Source of the DNA: Planomicrobium sp. CPCC 101110
GTDB taxonomy: Bacteria; Bacillota; Bacilli; Bacillales_A; Planococcaceae
Length of the DNA stretch: 64,000 nucleotides
NCBI RefSeq assembly: GCF_007859395.1
Contig: NZ_VOHD01000006.1
Location: 434,001 to 498,000, forward strand
Direction: 5' to 3'
In this document: positions 45,435 through 55,399 of the stretch, in pieces
Layout: each line of letters starts with the position of its first letter
How positions within the stretch are numbered: position 1 is the first letter of the stretch
Notes under the pieces: generated by a model
The model's database searches: none
The model's input: the letters and a program-made list of their open reading frames with translations, nothing else
What the model was told of the DNA's origin: nothing
Position numbers and translations under genes: made by a program

Positions 45435-47337
45435 ATTCTGTTTGCAGCATTTCCCTATTGGGCTGCCATTGTCCATCTTCTTCGTTATAAAACCTTAACA
45501 GGTCTCCATTGATGATCGACTCGGAATAATCCAGTTCAGCCAATGCTTCAGTGATATACGGTTCACACTTTGCAGGATCGCTTTCTTCCCCTGTTTCCCT
45601 GTCATAGCAGAGGTTTCCGGCATACACACTATCTTCCGTGATAAAGCGGCCGTCGCGGAATACGACAAACTCCTCATGCTCTTCAGAGAACAGGTCCCCC
45701 CCGAATTGTATGTCTTTTGCCGTCTCCACGCCAAGAAGATGAAGCACCGTCGGACGCAAGTCAATCTGGCCTCCAACTTCTTCCTCTACATGCCCTTCCC
45801 CATATCCCGGTATATGGACAAACAGCGGTACGCGCTGAAGCTGCGCTGTTTCATATGGCGTGATCTCTTTGTTCAAATATTGCTGCATCGCTTCGTTATG
45901 GTTTTCGGAAATTCCGTAATGGTCTCCATACATGACAATAACCGAGTTCTCATACAAGCCCTGCGCTTTCAATTCATCAAATAGGGTCTGGACCGATTCA
46001 TCCATATATCGCACTGTCTGGAAATAGCGGTTCAATGTACCGGAAACAGAGTCGTATTCATCGATGAACTTGTCTTCCTCATCCAAAAAGAACGGATGGT
46101 GGTTGGTTAACGTAATCAAACGGCTATAAAACGGCTGCGGCATTTCAGCCATGTGGCCGACCGACTGTTCCATGAATGGAATATCCTTCATGCCCCAATT
46201 GACCGCATCGCCTTCGCCGATTTCAAAACTGCCGATATCCAGAAACTCGTCAATTTCCAAAGACTCATACATCATGTCCCTGTTCCAGAAGCTTTTTGCA
46301 TTGGGGTGCTGAACTGTCGTATGGTAGCCTTTGCTGCCGAGCTTCTCGGACAATGAATTGAACGTGTTTCCGCTATGCGTGAAGAAAACTGCACCGCCGC
46401 TTAGCGGATACAAAGAATTTTCGAACAGAAATTCAGAATCGGAAGTTTTTCCCAATCCTGTTTGATGGTAAAAGTTAGGGAAATAGATGGTATCTTCATC
46501 TTTCGTCAATTCATTCAGAAAGGGTGTGATGGTTTCGCCATTCATTTCATTATTGATAGGAAATGTCTGCAACGATTCCAATGAAACAACGATCAAGTTT
46601 CTTCCTTCCGCTATTCCAAACATATCTTTTGAGGGCTCTGCCTGGTTCGAGCGGATGTAATTGTTTACTTCCACAAGTTCAGAGCCATCTGCAAGCGCCC
46701 GCTGCGCTTGGGATTTCGATTGGACGTAAAGGTCGTACAAATGGTAATTGTACATGCCGATGTTCTTGACAAGCATTTCCCGGTCGAAGCTCCGGGTCAG
46801 CAATTGGGGACGCTCTGCTTCGGAAAGGCCAAGATTAAAAAATAATACCGCTGCCGACATAATAAAATAAACTTTCGGCTGAACCGAGACTAATTGAACT
46901 GTTCCCGTATTCACTTTTAAAATTTTAATGGCAAACAGCAAAATGATGACATCAGCAAAAAAGAGAATATCCGTCAAAAAAACGCTTTCAGCCGCACTTG
47001 ACCCTAAATCACCGAAATTATCCGTCTGAAACAATACCGGCAATGTAATGAAATCACTGAAAAACCGGTAAAATGCCACGTTGGAATAAAGAATGACCGA
47101 TGAAGTTAGTGTAACTGCCACCAAATAGCGATTTTTCGTTTTTTCACTCTTGAAGAAAAGCGAAATGCCGTAAACGAATAACACCAAACTTAATGGGTTG
47201 ATAAATAAAATGAATTCTTGCAATACATTATCAATCGTAATCGAAAAACTGGTTTTGTAAGCTATATACGTTTTTAGCCATGTTGAAATAATTGCGATTG
47301 CCAGGATTGAATGTTTAGGCCATTCCTTTTTAAACAT
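45433..47337 (-). CDS. LTA synthase family protein (YqgS-like sulfatase-fold transferase)
   Basis: Polytopic membrane enzyme polymerising or priming glycerol-phosphate on lipoteichoic acid. 634 residues: about five N-terminal membrane helices (8-205), then an extracellular sulfatase-type domain with VVSLESLQTFPIN, the GKTSDSEFLFEN segment holding the catalytic Thr, and VIMYGDHYGISENHN for metal binding. The ATG at 47337 is nine bases from AAGGAGG; the ATG three codons earlier touches it. Could be LtaS proper or a paralogue; location favours YqgS. Confidence 0.9.
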   Translation of the reverse strand: MFKKEWPKHSILAIAIISTWLKTYIAYKTSFSITIDNVLQEFILFINPLSLVLFVYGISLFFKSEKTKNRYLVAVTLTSSVILYSNVAFYRFFSDFITLPVLFQTDNFGDLGSSAAESVFLTDILFFADVIILLFAIKILKVNTGTVQLVSVQPKVYFIMSAAVLFFNLGLSEAERPQLLTRSFDREMLVKNIGMYNYHLYDLYVQSKSQAQRALADGSELVEVNNYIRSNQAEPSKDMFGIAEGRNLIVVSLESLQTFPINNEMNGETITPFLNELTKDEDTIYFPNFYHQTGLGKTSDSEFLFENSLYPLSGGAVFFTHSGNTFNSLSEKLGSKGYHTTVQHPNAKSFWNRDMMYESLEIDEFLDIGSFEIGEGDAVNWGMKDIPFMEQSVGHMAEMPQPFYSRLITLTNHHPFFLDEEDKFIDEYDSVSGTLNRYFQTVRYMDESVQTLFDELKAQGLYENSVIVMYGDHYGISENHNEAMQQYLNKEITPYETAQLQRVPLFVHIPGYGEGHVEEEVGGQIDLRPTVLHLLGVETAKDIQFGGDLFSEEHEEFVVFRDGRFITEDSVYAGNLCYDRETGEESDPAKCEPYITEALAELDYSESIINGDLLRFYNEEDGQWQPNREMLQTE

Positions 47338-47502
47338 CCCGCACATCCTCCTTCTACAAAATTTGCAAATTCACACTTTATCCTGCTAAAAGGCAACAGT
47401 CCTATATAGTATAACGGTTTAAACTGTCTATGATCTTATCATAAAAGAGCATCCATATCTAGACGGACGAACTACCCGAAAGTTTCAGGATCCGAAGAAT
47501 GC

Positions 47503-47691
47503 CTATTTTTCATTTCTTCTTTGTCGCAGAATAAGCAAAGCAGCTGAAAAGTCTTTAGCGGAAATAAATTGCTGCTTATAGAGCTCTTTGATTTCATCTT
47601 CCATCAAGTCGAGATCCGCTTGGCGGTCTCCCGTATAAATGACTGTGCCGTAGCTTTTCAACAGCTGCATAACATCATAAAGGTTTTTCAT
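47503..47691 (-). CDS. yqgQ: DUF910/YqgQ family protein
   Basis: 62 residues, helical and charged, no membrane segment: KNLYDVMQLLKSYGTVIYTGDR then ELYKQQFISAKDF, the YqgQ pattern (shown in parts). The ATG at 47691 overlaps the stop of the upstream cycloligase gene (ATGA) and has AAGGTGAG upstream. In Bacillus, YqgQ usually precedes glucokinase glcK; no glcK follows here. Confidence 0.88.
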   Translation of the reverse strand: MKNLYDVMQLLKSYGTVIYTGDRQADLDLMEDEIKELYKQQFISAKDFSAALLILRQRRNEK

Positions 47692-48260
47692 CGGCTCACC
47701 TTCCCGTTCCAATAAACACTCTCAGTATATATGCCCTCAACCGGTACATCATGAACTTCAACCGGCACGGAATCAGCGATTTGCAGGTCGAACGCCAATG
47801 AACGCGTCACTCCGGGGTAATTGGACAAATACCGGTCATAATAGCCGCCGCCAAATCCAATCCGGTAGCCGGATCGGGAAAAGACCACTCCTGGTACGAT
47901 CATCATATCGATTTGCTCTGGACTGAGGTATGCAGTCTCTGAAACTTTTGGTTCTTTCAGTTTCATATAGACAGTTTCGAGCTGATCAAAATTCACTATC
48001 TCATAGAAATCCATTGTACGGGTCAGCGGATTGCATTTCGGGACAGCTATGCGCTTGCCGTTTTGCCAGCAATGCTCGATGAACGGTACCGTATCAACTT
48101 CGGGAAAAGCTGAAATGGTGACACCGATCGTGTCAGCCGCTTTAAAAGCCGGGTCTTCCAGCAATCGGCTGAGGATCGCTGCAGATTTTTCCTGGTGAAC
48201 GGTTTTGTCCATTTTCTTCATCTGGTCTAATATACGTTTTCGCTGTTGGACTTTTTCCAT
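47688..48260 (-). CDS. 5-formyltetrahydrofolate cyclo-ligase
   Basis: Converts 5-formyl-THF to methenyl-THF with ATP, rescuing a folate storage form. 190 residues. Signature GFGGGYYDRYLSNYPG near 135-150; MIVPGVVFSRSGYRIG before it and the N-terminal RKRILDQMKKM are family features. ATG with AAAGGAG about 12 bases upstream. Equivalent of B. subtilis YqgN; coupled to yqgQ. Confidence 0.94.
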   Translation of the reverse strand: MEKVQQRKRILDQMKKMDKTVHQEKSAAILSRLLEDPAFKAADTIGVTISAFPEVDTVPFIEHCWQNGKRIAVPKCNPLTRTMDFYEIVNFDQLETVYMKLKEPKVSETAYLSPEQIDMMIVPGVVFSRSGYRIGFGGGYYDRYLSNYPGVTRSLAFDLQIADSVPVEVHDVPVEGIYTESVYWNGKVSR

Positions 48261-48283
48261 ATGTATGACAACTCCTTTGGAAA

Positions 48284-48314
48284 GAAAAAAGCCAAAACCT
48301 TTTCAGGTTTTGGC
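48284..48314 (-). terminator. Terminator of rpmG
   Basis: Perfect nine-base stem GCCAAAACC/GGTTTTGGC, six-base loop, TTTTTT on the minus strand. Confidence 0.92.
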
Positions 48315-48324
48315 AAGCAATGAA

Positions 48325-48474
48325 TTACTTCGTTTCACGGTGTAAAGTCATTTTCTGTTCACGTGAGCAATATTTTTTCATTTCAAGACGCTCAGGGTTG
48401 TTGCGCTTATTTTTAACAGTGCTGTAGTTACGTTCGCTACATTCTGTACAAGCTAATGTGATGTTAACACGCAT
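48325..48474 (-). CDS. rpmG: 50S ribosomal protein L33
   Basis: 49 residues, basic. CTEC (Cys9, Cys12) and Cys36 are present, but the fourth zinc position is Glu39 (KYCSRE), so the full two-CxxC zinc ribbon is incomplete, as in RpmGA-type L33. [10 protein letters not shown]-like segment (here [16 protein letters not shown]) and terminal LHRETK are typical. ATG at 48474 with AGGAGGG upstream. Own terminator. Confidence 0.95.
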   Translation of the reverse strand: MRVNITLACTECSERNYSTVKNKRNNPERLEMKKYCSREQKMTLHRETK

Positions 48475-48607
48475 CGATATCCCTCCTAATTCTTTCAAAG
48501 ATCGAGTTAATACTAAGCAATAGATCTATACGACTTAACTATTATAGCACATTCCAATGCAAAGTCTACCAGGAAAACTCAACTTTTAATCTTTTGGAAC
48601 AACAAAG

Positions 48608-48634
48608 TTCCCGGCAATTTCCCATTGCCGGAAA
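48608..48634 (-). terminator. Terminator of the pst-phoU operon
   Basis: Stem CCGGCAAT/ATTGCCGG (48611-48618 with 48624-48631), five-base loop, moderately T-rich tail on the minus strand. Just after phoU. Confidence 0.75.
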
Positions 48635-48639
48635 CTCGG

Positions 48640-49299
48640 TCAATTATTAAGATTGTAATGCTTGCCACGGACCAGATAAAACAACTGTTCCGCAATATTT
48701 GTCGCATGATCTGCTGAACGCTCCATATAGCGGGAAATAAACGCCAACTGCGTAATCTGGCTCAATTTTTCCGGATTTGACGCCCCAGCCATCATCAGCC
48801 TGCGAATCGCTTCCCCGTATAGTTCATCCACCTGGTCATCCAATTCCGCAATCTCTTTCCCTTTGACGACGTCTTCTTCAATGAATGCCTCGATCACTTG
48901 TCTCAGCATCGCTGTTGCCAAACTGCGCATTTGTTTGATCAGTTCGATCGGTGTGACCAGTTCTTCTTTTCCGATGCGGATTGTTTCCTTTGCAATGTTG
49001 ACAGCATAGTCGCCGATCCGTTCCAAATCAGAAGCGATCTTGATCAATACGATAAGCCTTCTTAAATCTGTGGCAACAGGTGACTGTTTGGCAATGATCA
49101 AGATAACGCGGTCATTAAGTTCTTCTTCAAGCACATTGATTTCAGCGTCGTCTTCAATAACTTTCAGTGCTGCATCGATATCGTGGTTGATCAGCGCATC
49201 TATGGATTTGTCCAACGCTTCAATGGCCATTGTGCTCAATTCAATCAATTGGTTTTGGGCTAGATTCAATTCACTATCAAATTTTTCGCGTACTGACAT
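48640..49299 (-). CDS. phoU: Phosphate signalling/transport regulator PhoU
   Basis: Metal-binding helical-bundle protein linking the Pst transporter to PhoR signalling. 219 residues in two PhoU repeats: SDLERIGDYAVNIAKE and YMERSADHATNIAEQ carry the E/DxxxD metal clusters. ATG start. Last gene of pstSCAB-phoU. B. subtilis itself lacks phoU at its pst locus, so this resembles the more general bacterial layout. Confidence 0.96.
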   Translation of the reverse strand: MSVREKFDSELNLAQNQLIELSTMAIEALDKSIDALINHDIDAALKVIEDDAEINVLEEELNDRVILIIAKQSPVATDLRRLIVLIKIASDLERIGDYAVNIAKETIRIGKEELVTPIELIKQMRSLATAMLRQVIEAFIEEDVVKGKEIAELDDQVDELYGEAIRRLMMAGASNPEKLSQITQLAFISRYMERSADHATNIAEQLFYLVRGKHYNLNN

Positions 49300-49316
49300 A
49301 AAGTTCTCTTCCTTCC

Positions 49317-50132
49317 TTAACCGAATCGTCCTGAAATGTAATCTTCCGTACGTTTATCGGAAGGATTTGAGAAAATTGCATCGGTTTCATCAAATTCAAT
49401 CACTTCCCCATTCAAGAAGAAAGCGGTTTTGTCTGAAATCCGGGCAGCTTGCTGCATATTATGCGTCACGATGATGATGCTGTAATCTTCTTTCAGTTCC
49501 TGGACCAGTTCTTCGACTTTCAATGTGGAGATCGGGTCAAGAGCAGAAGTCGGTTCATCCATCAAGATGACATCCGGTTCGATCGCCAATGCTCTGGCGA
49601 TGCAGATCCGCTGCTGCTGCCCGCCTGAAATGCTGTACGCATTCTCGTTCAGGCGGTCTTTCACTTCATCCCAGATTGCAGCGCCGCGCAAACTCTTTTC
49701 AACGATTTCGTCCAGAATTTTCTTGTTCTTGATACCGTGGATGCGTGGTCCATAAGCTATATTGTCATAAATCGATTTCGGGAATGGATTCGGTTTTTGG
49801 AAGACCATGCCGACACGAGTCCGAAGTTCTTCCACTTGGTAATCCGAACTGAAAATATTGCGGTCCCGGTATAAAATCTCACCGGAAGTCTTGACGGACG
49901 GCACCAGTTCGACCATCCGGTTCAACGTTTTAATATAAGTCGATTTACCGCACCCTGATGGGCCGATAATCGCTGTCACTTCGTTTTCATTGATATCCAA
50001 ATCAATGTTTTTCAATGCGTGTTTTTCGCCATACCACAGGTTGAGTTCTTTTGTCTGATAAACAGGCACTTTGATGCCCTGCTCGGGTGTAGCCGCGGAT
50101 TTTTTCTTATCCGCTTTAATAGTCATTGTCAT
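49317..50132 (-). CDS. pstB: Phosphate ABC transporter ATP-binding protein
   Basis: 271 residues. Walker [19 protein letters not shown]-loop [21 protein letters not shown] signature [15 protein letters not shown], Walker [14 protein letters not shown]: PstB-specific throughout. An N-terminal extension of about 25 residues precedes the domain; ATG 50132 chosen, though a later start is possible. Between pstA and phoU. Confidence 0.97.
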   Translation of the reverse strand: MTMTIKADKKKSAATPEQGIKVPVYQTKELNLWYGEKHALKNIDLDINENEVTAIIGPSGCGKSTYIKTLNRMVELVPSVKTSGEILYRDRNIFSSDYQVEELRTRVGMVFQKPNPFPKSIYDNIAYGPRIHGIKNKKILDEIVEKSLRGAAIWDEVKDRLNENAYSISGGQQQRICIARALAIEPDVILMDEPTSALDPISTLKVEELVQELKEDYSIIIVTHNMQQAARISDKTAFFLNGEVIEFDETDAIFSNPSDKRTEDYISGRFG

Positions 50133-50159
50133 AGTGAAACCCCCTTCAACTTCTGCACA

Positions 50160-51038
50160 TTAATAACGCTTCTGAAATTTATTTCGGATTATGACTGCAA
50201 TTGAATTCATCAGCAGCAAGAAAATCATTAGAACAATAATCCCTGCTGCGGCAACTGTCTGGAACTCTTGCTGCGGACGGCTCGCCCAGTCAAAGATTTG
50301 GATCGGCAACGCAGTGAATGTATCCATTATGCCTGCTGGCAGGAACTGGATGATTACCGGCACACCGATAACGATAAGCGGTGCGGTTTCGCCGATCGCA
50401 CGAGACAATGCCAAGATGCTTCCCGTTAAAATACCCGGTATTGCGGCCGGCAAAATGATTTTGACAATGGTCTGCCATTTCGTGGCGCCCATGCCGAGCG
50501 ATGCTTCACGCAGCTCACCTGGAACTGAGCGGATCGCTTCCTGAGAAGCTACAATAATGACCGGCAAAATTAGCAAACTCATCGTAAATCCAGCAGCAAG
50601 TATGCTGTTGCCGAGAGCAAACGCGCGGACAAAGATCGTCAATCCGAGCAAACCGAAGACGATGGATGGAACACCCGCCAAGTTCGCGATGTTGATCCGG
50701 ATAAATGATGTGATTTTATTTTTCTTCGCATATTCTTCCAAGTAAATAGCAGAACCTACCCCAAGGATGATTGCTGTCGGGGCTACAACTGCCATGAGCC
50801 ATAGCGATCCGATAAGGGCCGCTTTGATGCCCGCTCTATCAGGGAAACGCGAGGAGAAATTGGACAGGAAGTCGAGCGACAAATGCCCTGCTCCCTGCGT
50901 GATAATCCGATAAGCCAATAACACAAGCGCCAAAATCGCCAGCGACGTTGCCGCCAGGAAGATGCCTTTAAAAATGACGTTGGTTACCAATCGGCCATTC
51001 ATACGTTTGACAACTCGTTCATGTTCAATATAGCGCAT
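50160..51038 (-). CDS. pstA: Phosphate ABC transporter permease PstA
   Basis: 292 residues with six membrane helices; the EAA-type loop RSVPGELREASLGMGATKWQT (split as RSVPGELREAS and LGMGATKWQ) contacts PstB. ATG at 51038 with AGGGAGG upstream, one base after the pstC stop. Confidence 0.95.
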   Translation of the reverse strand: MRYIEHERVVKRMNGRLVTNVIFKGIFLAATSLAILALVLLAYRIITQGAGHLSLDFLSNFSSRFPDRAGIKAALIGSLWLMAVVAPTAIILGVGSAIYLEEYAKKNKITSFIRINIANLAGVPSIVFGLLGLTIFVRAFALGNSILAAGFTMSLLILPVIIVASQEAIRSVPGELREASLGMGATKWQTIVKIILPAAIPGILTGSILALSRAIGETAPLIVIGVPVIIQFLPAGIMDTFTALPIQIFDWASRPQQEFQTVAAAGIIVLMIFLLLMNSIAVIIRNKFQKRY

Positions 51039-51039
51039 C

Positions 51040-51966
51040 TTAATATTCCTCCCTGAACCGTTTTGAGACATATCCAGCGAGGATATTCATAAGCATTGTA
51101 AAGATGAACAATGTAAACCCGACTGCATAAATCGAGTAGTAGATGGTTGTCCCGTATCCGGCGTCCCCTTTTGATACTTGAACGATATAGGCTGTCATCG
51201 TCTGGATGGAATCAGTGAAATCGCCATTGAACTTTGGCGTCGAGCCGCCTGCAAGTGAAACGATCATCGTTTCGCCGATAGCTCGGGATACCGCAAGCAC
51301 AATTGAAGCGATAATGCCGGACAAAGCGGCAGGCACGGTGATTTTCCATGCCACTTCAAATTTTGTTGACCCCATTGCAAGGGCGCCTTCACGAATTTGT
51401 TTGGGCACTGACGACATTGCATCTTCAGACAAAGAAGCGATCATCGGTATGATCATAATGCCGACAACAATCCCTGGTGAAATGGCGTTGAAGATTTTAA
51501 TCTCAGGAAAAACGCTCTGCAAAAGCGGAGTGACAAATGTTAAGGCAAAAAATCCGTAAACAATCGTCGGCACGCCAGCAAGCACTTCAAGCACCGGCTT
51601 GACGATGCGCCGCACCGTTTCGCTCGCATATTCGCTCAAGTAAATGGCGGAAGCGATACCGATTGGAACCGCCACAATGACAGCGATAAGTGTTACTTTC
51701 AATGTGCCGATAATAAGCGGCCAAATACCAAACAGCTCTTGTTTGTTCGAAAACGGCAGCCATGTAGTGCCGAATAAGAAATCAGCTACAGAAACCCGTG
51801 TGAAGAACGTAATGGTTTCGATGACCAGCGTTACTACAATGCCGATTGTCGTTAAAACCGATACCGAGGCAATAAGGAACAAAATGACCGGAATCATTTT
51901 TTCCATGAATTTTTTGTTCTTTTTCCCTTTCGACTGCGCGATCATTTCCTGCACAGATGTTCGCAT
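51040..51966 (-). CDS. pstC: Phosphate ABC transporter permease PstC
   Basis: 308 residues with six membrane helices; VPKQIREGALAMGSTKFE is the EAA loop, and EVLAGVPTIVYGFFAL is a PstC signature. ATG start. Preceded by a hairpin that separates it from pstS. Confidence 0.95.
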   Translation of the reverse strand: MRTSVQEMIAQSKGKKNKKFMEKMIPVILFLIASVSVLTTIGIVVTLVIETITFFTRVSVADFLFGTTWLPFSNKQELFGIWPLIIGTLKVTLIAVIVAVPIGIASAIYLSEYASETVRRIVKPVLEVLAGVPTIVYGFFALTFVTPLLQSVFPEIKIFNAISPGIVVGIMIIPMIASLSEDAMSSVPKQIREGALAMGSTKFEVAWKITVPAALSGIIASIVLAVSRAIGETMIVSLAGGSTPKFNGDFTDSIQTMTAYIVQVSKGDAGYGTTIYYSIYAVGFTLFIFTMLMNILAGYVSKRFREEY

Positions 51967-51985
51967 AAAGAATCCCCTTTCAACC

Positions 51986-52013
51986 GCAAAAGGTGAGCAG
52001 CTGGCTGCTCACC
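51986..52013 (-). terminator. Intercistronic hairpin between pstS and pstC
   Basis: 10-base stem GGTGAGCAGC/GCTGCTCACC (51992-52001 with 52004-52013), TTTT on the minus strand. Likely a partial terminator or 3'-end protector that makes PstS more abundant than the membrane components. Confidence 0.75.
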
Positions 52014-52035
52014 CCTAAATTTAATCTAAATCCTC

Positions 52036-52992
52036 TTATTGTTTAAGCGCTTCTAGATCTGACAAGCCTTTATCGTATTCTTCTTGAGGAAGGGCTACGT
52101 AGCCTACAGCTTCAGCCATTTCCCCGGCATTTTCCAATGTATACTGAAGGAAATCATATACTTGTTCTTCTTCGGCAGCTGATGTGTTGTTTGCATAAGT
52201 GAACAACGGACGTGATAGCGGAGAATATTCTCCTGATTCGATCGTTTCGTTCGTCGGTTCAACTCCGTTGATTTTAACCACTTTTAAAGTGTCTTGGTTT
52301 GCCTGGTAATAAGCATATCCGAAAAATCCGATTGCGTTCGGATCTGCTTGGATCCCTTGAACCAATACATTGTCATCTTCAGAAAGTGTAGCTGCGCTTA
52401 CGATATCTTCTTCTTCAAGGATTACTTCATTAAAGTAGTCGAATGTTCCAGAATCTGTCCCTGGTGCATAGAAGACCACTTCTTCATCCGGCCATTCCGG
52501 GTTGATGTCTGACCATTTTTTCGTTGTGCCGTCTTCAACCCATAATTTTTTCAAGTCTTCCACTGTAAGGTCTTCAACCCAATCATTCTCTTTGCTTACT
52601 ACAATGGACAATCCGTCATAAGCTAACAAAAACTCGGTATAATCAATGCCTGCATCTTCAAGGCTTTTTACTTCTTCTTCTTTAATCGGGCGTGATGCAT
52701 TAGAGAAATCTGTCTCTCCTTGGATGAACTTTTCAAAACCGCCGCCAGTTCCAGAAACGCCTACAGTTACTTGGACGTTCGGTTGAACTCCTGCGTACTC
52801 TTCAACAATGCCTTCCATGATCGGCGCTACAGTTGATGAGCCATCACCTGAAACTTCACCTTCCAGTTGTGCAGCTTCTGATTCTGAGCTCCCCTCTGAA
52901 CTGCCTTGCTGTGCAGTGTTGCCGCCACAAGCACCAAGCAGTACAGACGATCCAAGAATTGTTGATGCCATGACAAACTTCCAGTTTTTCAT
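52036..52992 (-). CDS. pstS: Phosphate-binding lipoprotein PstS
   Basis: Extracellular phosphate receptor. 318 residues: lipoprotein signal with lipobox LLGAC and lipidated Cys22, a Ser/Glu-rich linker, then a periplasmic-binding-protein fold with [14 protein letters not shown] and FVQSSRPI-like phosphate-loop elements (here [16 protein letters not shown]) and [18 protein letters not shown] start. Preceded by the PhoP box array; first gene of pstSCAB-phoU. Confidence 0.97.
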   Translation of the reverse strand: MKNWKFVMASTILGSSVLLGACGGNTAQQGSSEGSSESEAAQLEGEVSGDGSSTVAPIMEGIVEEYAGVQPNVQVTVGVSGTGGGFEKFIQGETDFSNASRPIKEEEVKSLEDAGIDYTEFLLAYDGLSIVVSKENDWVEDLTVEDLKKLWVEDGTTKKWSDINPEWPDEEVVFYAPGTDSGTFDYFNEVILEEEDIVSAATLSEDDNVLVQGIQADPNAIGFFGYAYYQANQDTLKVVKINGVEPTNETIESGEYSPLSRPLFTYANNTSAAEEEQVYDFLQYTLENAGEMAEAVGYVALPQEEYDKGLSDLEALKQ

Positions 52993-53048
52993 TAAGTAAT
53001 CCCCCTAAAGTTTATGTTTGCTTTACAAGTTAAACTATAAAGCTGCAA

Positions 53049-53087
53049 TGTTGAGCTTGTATGAACCGAATGTTAAGAAAATGTAAA
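53049..53087 (-). promoter_or_regulatory. PhoP box array of the pst operon
   Basis: On the minus strand TTTACA, TTAACA, TTCATA and TCAACA start at 53087, 53076, 53065 and 53054, an exact 11-base period, the arrangement of B. subtilis PhoP sites (TTAACA-N5 repeats). About 57 bases upstream of pstS. A TATAGT lies downstream. Predicts induction under phosphate starvation. Confidence 0.88.
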
Positions 53088-53095
53088 TACCGACA

Positions 53096-53141
53096 AATAA
53101 AAAAACGCTATGCTCTCGCATGTTTCCATGCGCGCATAGCG
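53096..53141 (-). terminator. Terminator of pbpA
   Basis: Stem CGCTATGC/GCATAGCG with an inner GCGCATG/CATGCGA-like helix; T-run on the minus strand. 22 bases after the pbpA stop. Confidence 0.9.
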
Positions 53142-53162
53142 GTCTTCTTTTTCCTTAACCTT

Positions 53163-55343
53163 TTAATCTTCAGTGTCATCTTCATTTTTGTAAGGCTCTT
53201 TAATGGTGGAAGGAGATTCTTCACTGGTCTTCGCCTTCAATTCAAAATACTTATCAACTGCAGCACGGGCAATCTTATGGGTCGTCCCCGGCACAGCTTT
53301 AGGGTTGGTTGTAATGTATGGAATGAGTACAGCATAAGCGATTTGCGGGTTATCATATGGTGCAAATCCCACGTGTGCGGTATTTATTGAAGCTGTATTG
53401 TAAAACGGGCTTTCCGGATCATCGTAATACCGGATTTCGGCCGTCCCGGTCTTTCCGGCCGCTGTGTAGTCGGCATCGCCGAAATAAGAGCGGGCAGACC
53501 CTCTGTTTCCAGTGTAGACAAGGCGCATGCCCTTTTTCACTTGGTCGATCTCTTCTTGCGTATTGTTGATGCGGTTCAATATTTTCGGCTCCACTACTGT
53601 TTCCACTGGACCGAGTGTCTTGCCGTCTGATGAAGCCTGCCGGATTTCTTTTACAATATGCGGCTCCATCCGGTACCCGTTATTGGCGATTGTTGAGATA
53701 TATTGCGCCAACTGCATCGGTGTATACGTATCATACTGGCCGATTGCCAAGTTAAGGAACGTTCCGGGTTCGGCTAAATTAAATTTACCTTTTAACCCAC
53801 TTCCTTCATTTGGCAGATCCACGCCTGTCGGGACACCGAGCCCGAATTGCGCAAATGAATTTCTGACTAAATTATAGTCTGCTGCTTCAACTGAAAAACC
53901 TCGTTTATACTGATAAGTATTACCTGAAATGGCAAGTGCAATCTTAAACATATAGACGTTGGATGAAACTTCAAGCGCCTGTGTATCCGTCAATGGGACA
54001 CGGTTGAATAAGCTTTGGTTAAAGAGAGATCTTTTGACCTCAGTAGCAAATTGCAGCGGTTCATCAATCATCACTTGGTTCAACTCGATAACATCTTGTT
54101 CATAGCCGGTCAACAAAGTTGCGCCTTTGACGACGGAACCAGTCGGATAAGCTGCCGTGATGGCCCCGAAAGAATAATCATTGACAACGGTTTTGCCATC
54201 TTCATCCTTGCCGATCTGTTTTCCGACCATCGAAAGCACTTCTCCCGTTTTCGGATCCATCATGACGAGGTAAGCATCACGGACCAGCTGGGAATTCGGC
54301 CCCGCTTTCAGCTCGCGCAAATGGTCTTCCACAATATCTTCAAGCGAAGATTGCAGTTCCGTATCCATTGCCAGCACCAAGTCCTTGCCTGGCTGCCCTT
54401 CGTCGACCGGTACGGTATCAATTACGCGGCCTCTGCCGTCTGTAATATTTTTAACGACAGATTTCTGGCCTTGCATCACTTCTTCATATTGCTGTTCGAG
54501 GAAACTTGTGCCAACACGGTCATTGCGGGAATAATCGCGCGCCAGGTAGTAGTTCAGCTTGCTTGCGGGTATTCCTTGCTCCGGGGTTGTCGTGCTGCCG
54601 AGTATCGTCAGATCGCTCGATTTAACTCTTTTCCAATCGGTAATGGTATTGACTCCGTTGAGTTTCGGATCGGTGAGACGCTCTGAAACACGGGCAAATT
54701 CTTCGGCTGTAACGCCTTTGTTTTTGATGATCTGCGGCGACATGGCATAGCCTGCTGTCATTTCACGGAAAATCGCCAGCACTTCAAGTTGTTCTTTCGA
54801 TAAGCTGTCCAATTCTTTTTCCGTGATTTTTTCGCGGATCAAGGCATCCAGCTTTTGTTGTTTTTCTTTTTCAGTAATGTCCTCATTGCCGATCGCTTCC
54901 CGCTCTTCATCGGTTACTTTTGCTGTCGCGGCTTCGGTATGGAGCATTATATAGTAATCCTGTTTGTCGCGCAGCGTAACTCTGTCAGTTTCTTTTTCGA
55001 TCAGCTTTGCAAGTTCCGTCGCCACTTCGAGCATCTCATCTCTTTTAGTCGTCTGCATTGCCGTATAAGTGATGGCGTTGACCGGCTGATTGTCCACTTG
55101 GACGCGCCCTTCGCTATCAAAAATGCGGCCTCTTGGCACACTTGTATTGACTGGAACTTCTTCAGTCCGGGCAATAGCGCGCGCAAAATCTTCGCCTTTA
55201 ACGATTTGCAAATAACCTAAGCGCAATATCAAAATTGAAAACAACAGGAATATGGAGAAAAAGAGGATATTCATGCGGAATACCATATGGGATTTTAACT
55301 TGGACTTTGCTTGTGACACTTGCCTCTTTTGAGGGGGCTTCAT
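53163..55343 (-). CDS. pbpA: Class B penicillin-binding protein PbpA (PBP2A-like)
   Basis: Elongation-specific peptidoglycan transpeptidase. 726 residues: short cytoplasmic tail, one membrane helix (about 25-46), dimerisation domain starting PVNTSVPRGRIFDSEGR, then a transpeptidase domain with active-site Ser in TGSVVKG, second motif SSN in VSSNVYMFK and third motif GKTGTAE. Charged C-terminal tail. ATG start. Same position as B. subtilis pbpA, between sodA and pst. Monocistronic. Confidence 0.95.
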   Translation of the reverse strand: MKPPQKRQVSQAKSKLKSHMVFRMNILFFSIFLLFSILILRLGYLQIVKGEDFARAIARTEEVPVNTSVPRGRIFDSEGRVQVDNQPVNAITYTAMQTTKRDEMLEVATELAKLIEKETDRVTLRDKQDYYIMLHTEAATAKVTDEEREAIGNEDITEKEKQQKLDALIREKITEKELDSLSKEQLEVLAIFREMTAGYAMSPQIIKNKGVTAEEFARVSERLTDPKLNGVNTITDWKRVKSSDLTILGSTTTPEQGIPASKLNYYLARDYSRNDRVGTSFLEQQYEEVMQGQKSVVKNITDGRGRVIDTVPVDEGQPGKDLVLAMDTELQSSLEDIVEDHLRELKAGPNSQLVRDAYLVMMDPKTGEVLSMVGKQIGKDEDGKTVVNDYSFGAITAAYPTGSVVKGATLLTGYEQDVIELNQVMIDEPLQFATEVKRSLFNQSLFNRVPLTDTQALEVSSNVYMFKIALAISGNTYQYKRGFSVEAADYNLVRNSFAQFGLGVPTGVDLPNEGSGLKGKFNLAEPGTFLNLAIGQYDTYTPMQLAQYISTIANNGYRMEPHIVKEIRQASSDGKTLGPVETVVEPKILNRINNTQEEIDQVKKGMRLVYTGNRGSARSYFGDADYTAAGKTGTAEIRYYDDPESPFYNTASINTAHVGFAPYDNPQIAYAVLIPYITTNPKAVPGTTHKIARAAVDKYFELKAKTSEESPSTIKEPYKNEDDTED

Positions 55344-55399
55344 AATTCATGCACTCCTTTCACAAAAATGTGCATCTGTTAGTATATCATCTGCATATA

